Source of the DNA: a virus
IMG/VR virus record: IMGVR_UViG_3300049847_000430
Span: 1-39,274 of that record
Reading direction: 5' to 3' (one strand)
Length of the DNA: 39,274 nucleotides
Under the pieces are notes generated by a model. The model saw only the letters and a list, made by a program, of their open reading frames with translations, had not been told where the DNA came from and did not search any database. Made by a program: the position numbers and the translations under genes. Below are positions 1 to 6,559 of this stretch, piece by piece (the stretch's first letter is position 1; every line of letters begins with the position of its first letter).

Positions 1-77
1 GACCCTGACCATGACCATGACCTTGACCCTGACCCTGACCTTGACCCTGACCTTGACCCTGACCTTGACCCTGACCT
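1..77. repeat. Hexanucleotide array, left part
   Basis: Thirteen tandem six-base units of the form GACCNT, with the last one degraded to gaccta. Only the fifth base varies (C, A or T). Naming units c, a, t by that base, the order is c a a t c c t c t c t c. The first six units are identical to the last 36 bases of the window, so this is the continuation of the array at the right end across a circular junction. It lies downstream of the last minus-strand gene. The true copy number may be collapsed by assembly. Confidence 0.95.
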
Positions 78-100
78 ATAATGAGAATGAGGCCTTATAT

Positions 101-379
101 TCATATAGTCGTTTTAAAAGATTTACCAAATGATTCGATTGCAGAATTTTGAATATACCATTCATCTGCAAATTTTTGGGCATCCTTAAATTTTGAATCA
201 TTAAAAGCCCCCGTTTCAAACACCTGATAAACGCCTTCGAGTTTTATACAATCAGAGTTCACTCCGATTAGTTTCCCGTAATAAAAATAATTGAAACAGA
301 AAATTAAAACATGCTGTCCGATAAGAGAAAGCAATCCTTCGCTTTCAACTTCAATAACCTTTGCTGGTAACATTTTCAT
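101..379 (-). CDS. Conserved phage hypothetical protein, 92 aa
   Basis: I do not know a function. The protein has an N-terminal stretch that looks like a small beta barrel (EGLLSLIGQHVLIFCFNYFYYGKL, positions about 14-37 in outline), followed by VFETGAFND and a WYIQNSAIESFG ending. From memory, very similar short proteins with the pattern EGLL..IG..V..FC.NY.Y.GKL and IESFG occur in many phages next to replication genes, always without an assigned role. It is the last gene before the hexamer array and lies about 70 bases downstream of the NGO0469-like gene, so it is probably part of the same message. The start is the first in-frame ATG; a second Met at residue 3 is equally possible. Confidence 0.75.
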   Translation of the reverse strand: MKMLPAKVIEVESEGLLSLIGQHVLIFCFNYFYYGKLIGVNSDCIKLEGVYQVFETGAFNDSKFKDAQKFADEWYIQNSAIESFGKSFKTTI

Positions 380-447
380 TTTGTTTTATTTTTTATAATT
401 AATTTAATCTCAAATACGTCCACTTGTTTATTCCCGGCAAAAAGAAA

Positions 448-1077
448 TCAAAAAGGTAAATCACTGAGCGGCTCAGTCAAATTTTCGGGTTCTTGCAGGC
501 TTCTATGATTAGGATTTTTCAATGCCGCATATTCGATACTTCCTTTCATTTTGTCTTTAATAAAATCCGGTAATGATTCAAAAACTATTGGATCGAAATT
601 ATCATATTCCAGCCTTAGTGTCTTATTGATCTGAGCAGGACATTTTATCGACTTTGGTAAAGGACTGATACTTCCTATCTGTTCATAAATTCTTGAAGGA
701 TCTGACTTAGCTGGCTTATGAATCACATTAAGCATACAAGGAACTCCGATCAGTTTGGATATGTCAAATTCTTTGGCTTCGTCCTCGGAAAAATCTTTAC
801 CCCTCCAGGAGGCCAGCATCTTCCGTAGATTACTCTTTTCATGTAAGCTTAAAGTATATTCCTGGCTGATCACAAAAGGCTGCTCACCTTTTTCCGGGTT
901 GAAAACTTTTTTTTCTTCAGGAAGCTCCCAACCTATTCTTACTTTTCTTAAAACCTTCAGTTGTCCCATGATGATTTCTGTAACAGTTCCGATTTCGATC
1001 ATCTGGTAACAACGTGCAATATAATTTCCTGAAGGAATTAATTCACGCTGAGTGTTATTGCTGGTTGCAAGTATCAT
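448..1077 (-). CDS. NGO0469-type phage replication-associated protein
   Basis: A 209-residue protein beginning MILATSNNTQ. The reading frame stays open 18 codons further upstream, but those residues are basic and overlap the next gene, so I take the inner ATG at 1077. The pattern SGNYIARCYQMIEIGTVTE, then VRIGWELPEE, EKGEQPFVISQEYTLSLHEK and LASWRGKDFSEDEAKEFDI, then LIGVPCMLNVIH matches a widespread phage family annotated as 'phage replication initiation protein, NGO0469 family'. The biochemical role of that family is not settled to my knowledge; a single-stranded-DNA-binding OB fold is an inference from its length and beta-rich pattern. It ends with a polar tail rich in Pro and Glu (EPENLTEPLSDLPF), as in SSB-like proteins. 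It lies 5 bases downstream of a 58-residue gene and is likely co-transcribed with it. Confidence 0.75.
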   Translation of the reverse strand: MILATSNNTQRELIPSGNYIARCYQMIEIGTVTEIIMGQLKVLRKVRIGWELPEEKKVFNPEKGEQPFVISQEYTLSLHEKSNLRKMLASWRGKDFSEDEAKEFDISKLIGVPCMLNVIHKPAKSDPSRIYEQIGSISPLPKSIKCPAQINKTLRLEYDNFDPIVFESLPDFIKDKMKGSIEYAALKNPNHRSLQEPENLTEPLSDLPF

Positions 1078-1082
1078 AATTA

Positions 1083-1259
1083 TTAATTTGAGTATTCTAA
1101 ATTTTCTCTTTCGATTTGAAGTTCGATCCATTCGGCCAGTCGTTCGCGTTCATCTTCGCCATCTTCTGAAATGTCACGCATTGGCCTCGTTTCTGTTGAG
1201 GGTAAAATGTTGCCGTAGGTTTTTTTCTGCCAGAGTTCAAAAGGTGTTAGCTCTCTCAT
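1083..1259 (-). CDS. Small acidic hypothetical protein, 58 aa
   Basis: Found by translating the gap between the NGO0469-like gene and its upstream neighbour. It starts MRELTPFELWQKKTYG and ends EIERENLEYSN-like, with a charged middle (DISEDGEDERERLAEWIE). Its ATG overlaps the stop of the upstream gene as ATGA, the coupling used throughout this genome, and its stop lies 5 bases before the next start. This tight packing and the sensible amino-acid composition are the arguments for a real gene. No recognised domain; the second half is probably one amphipathic helix. Confidence 0.65.
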   Translation of the reverse strand: MRELTPFELWQKKTYGNILPSTETRPMRDISEDGEDERERLAEWIELQIERENLEYSN

Positions 1260-1540
1260 GATATAAGTTTTGGTTGTAAAGAAATTGATTCAAGGACTTC
1301 CTGGTAATAATCAAAAAACTCCTGTTCTGTTATGGATGAAAATATTGAAACGGCATTATTAATTTCATAAACAAACGTTTCTGGGTTACCATAAGAAATA
1401 ATCACGTGTTCTTTTAATTTAAAAATTCTAATAAAAGTTTCATCATTAATAATGGCAATAGTAATATTTCCATTCTTAAAAAATGACGGAACAATTAAAT
1501 CCTGTTCCACTTCGATTGTTTTTTTAGTTTTTATTTTCAT
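1256..1540 (-). CDS. Hypothetical protein, 94 aa
   Basis: I do not recognise this family. The protein opens with a basic MKIKTKKTIEVEQD segment and continues as alternating hydrophobic strands (IVPSFFKNGNITIAIINDETFIRIFKL), then an acidic helical end (EQEFFDYYQEVLESISLQ). Both ends overlap neighbours as ATGA, so it is translated as part of a coupled run of small genes between the LuxR-type regulator and the NGO0469-like gene. A DNA- or protein-binding accessory role in replication would fit the location, but nothing in the sequence proves it. Confidence 0.65.
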   Translation of the reverse strand: MKIKTKKTIEVEQDLIVPSFFKNGNITIAIINDETFIRIFKLKEHVIISYGNPETFVYEINNAVSIFSSITEQEFFDYYQEVLESISLQPKLIS

Positions 1541-1692
1541 GATAAAAGTTTTAATTGTTTTTCAATTTCTATTTCTCTGAGTTTACGGAGTTCATCTTTT
1601 AACTGGTTAGCATATTCGGAAAAATAAGCTCTGCCTAAAGCAGCCAGTAAAGAAAGCTCTTGTTCGATTTTTAAGATTTGCGCTGTTTTCAT
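1537..1692 (-). CDS. Small helical hypothetical protein, 51 aa
   Basis: Short ORF starting MKTAQILKIEQELSLLAALG and ending in a basic, coiled-coil-like helix (LKDELRKLREIEIEKQLKLL). The stop codon overlaps the ATG of the downstream gene as ATGA. The whole chain is predicted helical, with heptad-like spacing of Leu and Ile. No family recognised. It is the first gene downstream of the LuxR-type regulator, with 64 bases between them. Confidence 0.6.
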   Translation of the reverse strand: MKTAQILKIEQELSLLAALGRAYFSEYANQLKDELRKLREIEIEKQLKLLS

Positions 1693-1756
1693 AAAATTGT
1701 TTTTAAAATGTTCCATAGGGGACGGGTTAGGTTTTTCGTCGGTTTATAATTGAGGG

Positions 1757-1942
1757 TTAAGCAATAATTTTATTTCGGAAAGCTTTGGCAATAAGATTAG
1801 CTACATTCTTAGCTTCATGAGTTTTTTTTATCTCGTCGATATAGGTCTCGGCTGTTCTTTTTGTCAGGTGAAGTTTATCGGCTATTTGTTGAGCCGTTAA
1901 ACCTTCAGCCAGGTATTGAATTATTTTTGTTTCGTGTTTCAT
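1757..1942 (-). CDS. Stand-alone LuxR/GerE-type helix-turn-helix regulator
   Basis: A 61-residue protein that is only a GerE/LuxR C-terminal DNA-binding domain: MKHETKIIQYLAEGLTAQQI, then ADKLHLTKRTAETYIDEIKK, then NVANLIAKAFR. The AEGLTAQQIADKL helix pair followed by TKRTAETYI is the typical scaffold/recognition-helix pattern of the family. There is no sensor or autoinducer domain, as is common for small regulators on Bacteroidota mobile elements. The start at 1942 (MKHETK) is preferred over the ATG five codons upstream, because the extra residues MYIYV lie in the promoter-like AT tract. It sits just downstream of a terminator and at the head of a run of small genes including the NGO0469-like gene, so it may control that run. 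It is the only obvious transcription factor in the window. Confidence 0.8.
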   Translation of the reverse strand: MKHETKIIQYLAEGLTAQQIADKLHLTKRTAETYIDEIKKTHEAKNVANLIAKAFRNKIIA

Positions 1943-1946
1943 TACG

Positions 1947-1979
1947 TAAATATACAATAGTATTTATTCATATTCCAAA
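1947..1979 (-). promoter_or_regulatory. Candidate Bacteroidota-type promoter for the LuxR-type gene
   Basis: On the minus strand, TTTG (1976-1979) is followed after 21 bases by TATATTTA (1947-1954), a near match to the TTTG / TAnnTTTG pattern of Bacteroidota housekeeping promoters. A new promoter is expected here because a terminator closes the previous unit at about 2.05 kb. The -7-like box lies only 4 bases before the chosen ATG, so the transcript would be almost leaderless. The region is very AT-rich, so a chance match is quite possible. Confidence 0.3.
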
Positions 1980-2038
1980 TATTTGATCAATTATTTTTTG
2001 TCTAAGATTGTCCAGAGAATTTGTTCAGGATTGTTCAC

Positions 2039-2063
2039 AAAAAAACCCCTCCTAAGAGGGGCT
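2039..2063 (-). terminator. Rho-independent terminator
   Basis: On the minus strand a perfect six-pair stem (CCCCTC / GAGGGG, loop of four) is followed directly by seven T. It lies 24 bases after the stop of the small coiled-coil gene and before the LuxR-type gene, and closes the tail/lysis transcript. Confidence 0.9.
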
Positions 2064-2086
2064 ACAAGTAATCACCAAAATAAAGT

Positions 2087-2284
2087 TTAGCCAGGAACAA
2101 TATCATCTAAAGCCTGTATAGAGGCTTTTAAAGAACTTAACGCGGCATCCACTGCCGGAGTAGTGGCTCCTGCATTTGAAACCGCTGCTTCCAAATCACT
2201 GATCTTTTGAATGATTTCATTTTTTGACTTATCGGCCTGATCCCTTATTTCATTTAATTGGATGGCCAGCTCTTCTTGTGTCAT
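2087..2284 (-). CDS. Small coiled-coil protein, 65 aa
   Basis: Starts MTQEELAIQLNEIRDQADKS and ends SSLKASIQALDDIVPG. The frame remains open 17 codons upstream, but the added residues are a basic lysine-rich string and the acidic MTQEEL start is the typical one. Almost the whole chain has helical heptads (IQKISDLEAAVSNAG..TPAVDAALSSLKASIQALD). Similar short proteins with a 'TPAVDAAL..LK..IQALDDIVP' ending are frequent at the end of tail or lysis regions in Bacteroidota phages. A small trimeric structural or lysis-accessory protein is possible, but no function is established. Confidence 0.6.
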   Translation of the reverse strand: MTQEELAIQLNEIRDQADKSKNEIIQKISDLEAAVSNAGATTPAVDAALSSLKASIQALDDIVPG

Positions 2285-2347
2285 AATTATTTGATTTAAT
2301 TTTTTAATAAGTTTTCTTTTAAAAAAATATCCCATATGTAAATATAC

Positions 2348-2379
2348 AAAAATCCCGGTCGCTGATTACAACCGGGATC
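2348..2379 (-). terminator. Rho-independent terminator after the endolysin gene
   Basis: On the minus strand a perfect eight-pair inverted repeat (ATCCCGGT / ACCGGGAT, 11-base loop) runs into a T tract. Between it and the endolysin stop lie two more inverted repeats: a 5-pair GGGCT/AGCCC hairpin (2391-2405) and the 14-base palindrome TGGCAATATTGCCA (2409-2422). The end of this message is therefore heavily structured. Confidence 0.85.
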
Positions 2380-2422
2380 GAACCAAAACAGGGCTAACCC
2401 AGCCCATCTGGCAATATTGCCA

Positions 2423-2884
2423 TTAAGTTAATATCTCGAAGTGCATAGCATCAAAATCTCTATCTTTCCCGTAAGAGAAAAAACCATGTTTATAAAAAAT
2501 ATCTACCATAGGCTGATATTCCGGCTTGGAAAATTCGGCATCAGCCCATTTAGTGTGAAGATCATTCCGGGTTGGGTCAAGATCAATAGCTATCGCCCAA
2601 CTGTGACGTGACCACCTTGTTCCGCCCCTCATTTGACGGAAATTATAACAGCCACCAAATACGTCGATATTCAAACGGGTCAACTCCTGCGCTCCGTAAT
2701 GACTTAGAAGGTCATTAAAAACATCTGAAAAATTCTGCGCCAGTAATTTATGACACTGCATTGCGTGAACTGTACTATTTAAATCCCAGGCTATTCGCAT
2801 CGGATAAGGAAGCTTAATAACAGTCAGGTTTGAAATATCTCCTGGCAGACCATATTTTGCTTTTATTTGTTCGTCGGTTAGCAT
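2423..2884 (-). CDS. Endolysin, M15-family (VanY-like) peptidase
   Basis: Probable peptidoglycan peptidase (D-Ala-D-Ala carboxypeptidase or L-Ala-D-Glu endopeptidase fold) that opens the cell wall at the end of infection. The zinc site of the M15 family is visible: SRHSWAIAIDLDP supplies the His and Asp ligands (about residues 93-105), and DAMHFEI near the C terminus supplies the catalytic Glu/His pair. The N-terminal part (LTDEQIKAKYGLPGD) is a short linker typical of phage M15 enzymes. There is no signal peptide, so it would need the holin candidates encoded just upstream to reach the wall. At 153 residues it is a single-domain enzyme with no separate cell-wall-binding module. Its position after a spanin candidate and small membrane proteins supports the lysis role. 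Confidence 0.9.
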   Translation of the reverse strand: MLTDEQIKAKYGLPGDISNLTVIKLPYPMRIAWDLNSTVHAMQCHKLLAQNFSDVFNDLLSHYGAQELTRLNIDVFGGCYNFRQMRGGTRWSRHSWAIAIDLDPTRNDLHTKWADAEFSKPEYQPMVDIFYKHGFFSYGKDRDFDAMHFEILT

Positions 2885-2965
2885 AATGTCAGATTTTTAT
2901 TTAACTTAGTACTCAATGGTTAATTTTTCATAGAATAAGAATTTTGATTGAACTCCCTGATATTT

Positions 2966-3508
2966 CTATATCGGGGATTTTGTTTTATAAACTTTCCACA
3001 AATAAAATGCGGCAAAAATCGCAGCTAATAAAACTAACCACCAGGGAAAAATGGTTATTTTCTTTTGTACAATCTTTTCATTTGTAACGGTTTCAATTCT
3101 TATCGAATCTTTACTTTTCACACGTGAAAGTGAATCATAATGAGATTTCCAGTAAGATACTTGCTCATTTGTTATTGTGAGTTTACTATTCGCAGACTTC
3201 AGTTTTCCTTCGATACTCTCAATACTTCCGTCAGGTCTGTAAATTATCTTTGTACTGCCTGTGTCATTAAAAATGATTTTATTTTCTCCAATTTGTTCGT
3301 TAAGAGACTTAATATAAACTGAATCATCCTTTGAAACTTGTAATAGACTATCACGCTCACGAATCGAAACGGAATCTCTTTCAATCTTCACCCTTTCAAC
3401 CGTTCTTACTGAACTACATGATAGTAAAAATACCATAGCCGCGATAAGAAAAGCCATGAGTAAAATATAAAGGCAACCGAATAATGCTGTTGGATTAACT
3501 TTTTTCAT
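2966..3508 (-). CDS. Spanin candidate with lipobox and C-terminal membrane segment
   Basis: A 180-residue protein. It starts with a hydrophobic segment ending LLSCSS (about residues 17-33), a lipoprotein-like signal with Cys at about 31. A long periplasmic part rich in Arg, Asp and Ser with heptad character follows (VERVKIERDSVSIRERDS; LTITNEQVSYWKSHYDSLS). Near the C terminus comes a clear transmembrane helix (FPWWLVLLAAIFAAFYLW), ending in basic residues. An outer-membrane lipid anchor plus an inner-membrane C-terminal helix in one chain is the architecture of unimolecular spanins such as phage T1 gp11, which disrupt the outer membrane in the last lysis step. It sits directly before the endolysin gene. 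Two-component Rz/Rz1 genes are not seen. Alternatively the N-terminal segment is a plain membrane anchor and the protein a double-membrane-spanning accessory. Confidence 0.6.
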   Translation of the reverse strand: MKKVNPTALFGCLYILLMAFLIAAMVFLLSCSSVRTVERVKIERDSVSIRERDSLLQVSKDDSVYIKSLNEQIGENKIIFNDTGSTKIIYRPDGSIESIEGKLKSANSKLTITNEQVSYWKSHYDSLSRVKSKDSIRIETVTNEKIVQKKITIFPWWLVLLAAIFAAFYLWKVYKTKSPI

Positions 3509-3562
3509 ATATTCACGCTGTAAAAATTTTCATCGAATTGAATTTAACTCAAACCTGGTTTT

Positions 3563-3844
3563 CTAGCCGGGTTTCTTTTCTTTCTTACCATCTTCAAAAC
3601 CTTTTTTATATTCGATCCAGTCTTTTGTTTCTTCAATATCTTTTTCCTCTTTATCGTTAATGATTTTTTGCTCTTCAATGTAATGATCAAATTTTAAATT
3701 CATGTCTTTAATCTCTTCAGCAGTATGTTTGATAGTATCCCACGTATTAAAGATATTGTATAAAAGGCCTCCTATAAAAATTATTGCAGGAAGATAATTT
3801 TTAATAATTTCAAAAACACCTGTTTTATTTTCCGGGGTCTCCAT
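3563..3844 (-). CDS. Small membrane protein with coiled coil
   Basis: A 93-residue protein beginning METPENKTGVFEIIK. I chose this ATG because the longer frame adds residues that overlap its neighbour far more deeply. One transmembrane helix (NYLPAIIFIGGLLYNIFN) is followed by a charged helical tail (EEIKDMNLKFDHYIEEQKII, then KEEKDIEETKDW) and a lysine-rich end. It overlaps the preceding holin-like gene by 20 bases. This topology, together with two other small membrane proteins, fits a holin or antiholin set, but no family is recognised. Confidence 0.6.
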   Translation of the reverse strand: METPENKTGVFEIIKNYLPAIIFIGGLLYNIFNTWDTIKHTAEEIKDMNLKFDHYIEEQKIINDKEEKDIEETKDWIEYKKGFEDGKKEKKPG

Positions 3845-4067
3845 CTTTTTTCTTAAAAATATCTGCGATCTGTTCGCCAAAAACCATTGAAATTAACCAT
3901 ATCAACAAATAAAAAAGTTGCTGTTTAAGCGTCTCATCAAAGTTTTTACCGGTAACAAAATTGGCAATCGTTAGCCCAATAAAGGTTAAAGTAAACAGAA
4001 ACATGACAACTCTTTTCGAGCTGACTTCGCCACCCTTACCTGAGAGCATTTCTTTTAACCAGTTCAT
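3825..4067 (-). CDS. Holin-like small membrane protein
   Basis: An 80-residue protein with two hydrophobic helices (VVMFLFTLTFIGLTIANFV and LKQQLFYLLIWLISMVFG), a short amphipathic N terminus (MNWLKEMLSGKGGEVSSKR) and a charged C-terminal tail (EQIADIFKKKDGDPGK). Two membrane segments with a basic or charged tail, fewer than 100 residues, and a location among lysis genes are the hallmarks of holins, which form membrane lesions that release the endolysin. The LSGKGGEVSSKR motif ahead of the first helix is common in Bacteroidota phage proteins of this type. Which of the three small membrane proteins triggers lysis cannot be read from sequence. Confidence 0.6.
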   Translation of the reverse strand: MNWLKEMLSGKGGEVSSKRVVMFLFTLTFIGLTIANFVTGKNFDETLKQQLFYLLIWLISMVFGEQIADIFKKKDGDPGK

Positions 4068-4309
4068 ATATTTTCTTTTAAGATGATAATATCTTTTTTG
4101 ATTTCAGAAAGATCAATCTTTATTTCCCGAACGTCGATTTTAAGATCCTCCACATCATCAAGGGTGTTTTTTATTTTCTCATCCCTTACCGCCGAAGAAG
4201 TACTCAGCGCCTTAATATCTTTTCTGATCTCATCCACCAAACTCCAGAACTTAATAAGAAAAAATCCTATTATCGCTGTAAGTATTCCAAAGATCACGTC
4301 AATGCCCAT
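4064..4309 (-). CDS. Membrane-anchored coiled-coil protein (XhlA-like topology)
   Basis: An 81-residue protein with one N-terminal transmembrane helix (MGIDVIFGILTAIIGFFLI) and a long coiled coil built on repeated acidic/basic heptads (VEDLKIDVREIKIDLSEIKK). The same topology, one membrane helix plus a coiled coil, is seen in XhlA/hemolysin-type accessory lysis proteins, although there the helix is usually C-terminal. It overlaps the next gene by 4 bases (ATGA) and the previous one by 11, so the three small membrane proteins are translated together. Confidence 0.55.
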   Translation of the reverse strand: MGIDVIFGILTAIIGFFLIKFWSLVDEIRKDIKALSTSSAVRDEKIKNTLDDVEDLKIDVREIKIDLSEIKKDIIILKENI

Positions 4310-4592
4310 TTTTCTTTTTATTATACCTTAATATTGCCCAGCGTGCAAATTCTCCTAACGTTTGCTCGGGTGTGAGTTTGTCATAAGCTGACTTACTTAG
4401 ATTATTTCCCAGCCATGTATAAAATTCAGTAAAATCCTTCATACATACCAAATTGATCGAATCAGGTGGCATCTTAAGACTATCAGTCTGCGCTTTACTT
4501 TTTGAAAAAACCAAAATAAGGATAAGAAGCATCAAAGCATAAAACCAGGGACTTGATCTCTTACGGTCAGTTCTATCGGATAGCATACTCAT
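4299..4592 (-). CDS. Small exported protein, unknown function
   Basis: A 97-residue protein with a basic N terminus (DRTDRKRSSPW), a hydrophobic core (FYALMLLILILVF) and a predicted signal-peptidase site SKSKA/Q. Gln after the cut is typical of Bacteroidota secreted proteins. The mature part is about 60 residues (DSLKMPPDSINLVCMKDF, then WLGNNLSKSAYDKLTPEQ) with no recognised domain. Its start overlaps the stop of the large beta-helix protein as ATGA. It could be a periplasmic lysis accessory or a partner of the three upstream exported proteins. A second ATG two codons in (MLSDR) is also possible. Confidence 0.6.
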   Translation of the reverse strand: MSMLSDRTDRKRSSPWFYALMLLILILVFSKSKAQTDSLKMPPDSINLVCMKDFTEFYTWLGNNLSKSAYDKLTPEQTLGEFARWAILRYNKKKNGH

Positions 4593-6559
4593 TTAATTAT
4601 AGTTATAGTTGTTTGTGAAGTTGAGTCTGAATATACCGCTTTCTGAGTAATCTCTACCCTTACAAGCGTTTTAACAACTGGTGGAGGATTTGCGGCCAAA
4701 ACAGTTACTTTAACATCGTCAAAAGCCGTTGCACCCAAATTATCAGTAACCGTTAATCGGTAAGTGTGAACACCTGCAGTCGAATAAGTAGCTGTGAAAT
4801 TCTGTGCATTTGTCAGAATTGTTGACCCTTCCGACCAGGAGTAAGAAACTATCGACCCGTCAGGATCGCTCCCTGAGCCAGCCAGGGTCACGCTGTTGAC
4901 CGGAAATTGAATTGTCTGATCCAGACCAGCATTTGCAGAAGGAGCCAAATTTGCCACCGGAGGAGGCGTTACAATCACTCCGCCAGCATTAACCCCGAAT
5001 TGTAAAGCGGGCTCTCCGGTTTGATAGGCGCCTACATCTACGTTAATGCCGTCATTAAAATTATTTATCGGGATTCCCTGACCTTTTCCCGGACCTGTGA
5101 GAAAATACCCGTTGGGATCTAAAGTCAAAGGAATTGAGCTTGAATAAGTCGGCGTTCCTGTCAAAGTTCCGGTTTTGGCAAAAGTTCCTGTCGTTGAATT
5201 GGGAGAAAGAAGATCATGATCTGAATTACAATTTTGTCCTCCGCCCTGCCACATGGCTATAGGAAGTCCGCCTTTAGACGTATAAGCAGAAGTCCAGATA
5301 TTATTCTTACTTATTACGTTTGTCACAGCGCCGCCATTATCGACAATTCCTCCACAAAGACCACGATTGCCCGAAGGCTGTAAAATTGTATTGTGAAATA
5401 AATACGTTCGTCCTCCACGTACTGAAGCATCACCTGACCCACATTTATTGAATGGTCCACGATCTTCAGTCGAATTAACGTAGCTCATTCTCATGCCTAC
5501 ATTCGTCAAGTTGTTAAAAACGTACATTGGACCTACCGAGTTTGTGGCTGTTGCGATTCCGGTAAATGTGTAGTTCAGAAAATTTCCCCAAATTCTTACG
5601 TTACAATTTCCGCCTTCACTTTCTATTCCATCGTCAAAGCAACCAATAATGTTATTACCGTAAATATCAGAATTGTTATTTGGAAAGCCTTCAGTTGTGA
5701 AGTTGTCTGCTCCGCCAATTCCGTCCATGAATCTTTTGGAGGCATCAGAACTTCCTATGATGTCATTAAAACGAATCACATGATTACCGCCAGCGTTTTC
5801 AAAGTTTATTCCATTTACGCCGTAAGGATGATCACCTGCAGTTTCTGTTGACCAACCCGAAGCTGAGTAACGGGGATCATGAATTTTATTTCTTTGAATA
5901 ACGATTCTTTGAATTCCTTTTGCATTATAAGAAAAACCCTGCACACGAACAGCAGCCTGATTATTTCCTCCTAAAGTTGAAGCTGATTGACCCCAACCGG
6001 AAATGTCGCAATTTTCAATAATTACATCATGCGCATTTTGACCCAGAACAATAGCATCATTTGTGGCTCCTGAAAGTGTCATTCCCCGAATAATAATATA
6101 AGAAGCATTTATGACAAGATTATTTCCTCCTCCCGAAATTGATCCGGTATATATCCTGTAAGCATTTGCAGTTCCATTTGTACTAAGAGTAGTTGAACTT
6201 GTAAGATTTGTAGTTGAACCGACGGGGAAAGTTTCTGACCATGTAGTTGAAACAATATTCGCTATACTTGTTCCAGCAGTGAGCTGTATTTCATAAGTAG
6301 TTCCTGGTTGAAGATTAACAATACTTCCACGAAATTCATTTGCCGGACGTCCACCGATTGCCCTGTTGTCAAAACTTGCATCAAGCCCATTTAACCAATT
6401 TGTATCACCCTGCTTTCTATATTGAACTTTACAAGTTCCTGACTGACCTGACCAATAATAACCAATACAGTTAAAAGTACTTACCGCCGTTTGCCCGAAT
6501 CCATTTAAAGAAAGAATTAAGGCGATAAACAAATAAGCTCGAAAGGTAATTTTTTCCAT
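4589..6559 (-). CDS. Beta-helix spike-like protein with PKD domain and signal peptide
   Basis: A 656-residue protein. Residues 1-22 (MEKITFRAYLFIALILSLNG, then FG/Q) look like a Sec signal peptide cut before Gln. A first beta domain is followed by a right-handed parallel beta helix at about 145-370, visible as repeated turns such as HDVIIENCDISGWGQ, IVIQRNKIHD, HVIRFNDIIG and NCNVRIWGNFLNYTF. This is the fold of pectate-lyase-like polysaccharide-binding or -cleaving enzymes. Residues about 538-622 form a PKD/Ig-like domain (PSANAGLDQTI, VTLAGSGSDPDGSIVSYSWS, YRLTVTDNLGA). The 43-base overlap with the upstream gene is deep, but the start is fixed by the signal peptide. Catalytic residues cannot be assigned by eye. 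Location among fibre genes suggests a receptor-binding or capsule-degrading role; secretion as a free enzyme is the alternative. Confidence 0.75.
   Translation of the reverse strand: MEKITFRAYLFIALILSLNGFGQTAVSTFNCIGYYWSGQSGTCKVQYRKQGDTNWLNGLDASFDNRAIGGRPANEFRGSIVNLQPGTTYEIQLTAGTSIANIVSTTWSETFPVGSTTNLTSSTTLSTNGTANAYRIYTGSISGGGNNLVINASYIIIRGMTLSGATNDAIVLGQNAHDVIIENCDISGWGQSASTLGGNNQAAVRVQGFSYNAKGIQRIVIQRNKIHDPRYSASGWSTETAGDHPYGVNGINFENAGGNHVIRFNDIIGSSDASKRFMDGIGGADNFTTEGFPNNNSDIYGNNIIGCFDDGIESEGGNCNVRIWGNFLNYTFTGIATATNSVGPMYVFNNLTNVGMRMSYVNSTEDRGPFNKCGSGDASVRGGRTYLFHNTILQPSGNRGLCGGIVDNGGAVTNVISKNNIWTSAYTSKGGLPIAMWQGGGQNCNSDHDLLSPNSTTGTFAKTGTLTGTPTYSSSIPLTLDPNGYFLTGPGKGQGIPINNFNDGINVDVGAYQTGEPALQFGVNAGGVIVTPPPVANLAPSANAGLDQTIQFPVNSVTLAGSGSDPDGSIVSYSWSEGSTILTNAQNFTATYSTAGVHTYRLTVTDNLGATAFDDVKVTVLAANPPPVVKTLVRVEITQKAVYSDSTSQTTITIIK

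Noticed and set aside
2340-2425. A tRNA-like T-arm sequence (GGTTCGATCC) in the minus strand after the endolysin gene
   Set aside because: No matching acceptor stem, D arm or anticodon arm can be formed. The sequence is explained by the eight-pair terminator and two smaller inverted repeats.
2951-2980. Hairpin (CCCTGATA / TATCGGGG) followed by T-rich sequence on the plus strand
   Set aside because: The T tract is on the plus side, where no gene is transcribed. On the minus strand the stem overlaps the spanin stop codon and has no T tract behind it.
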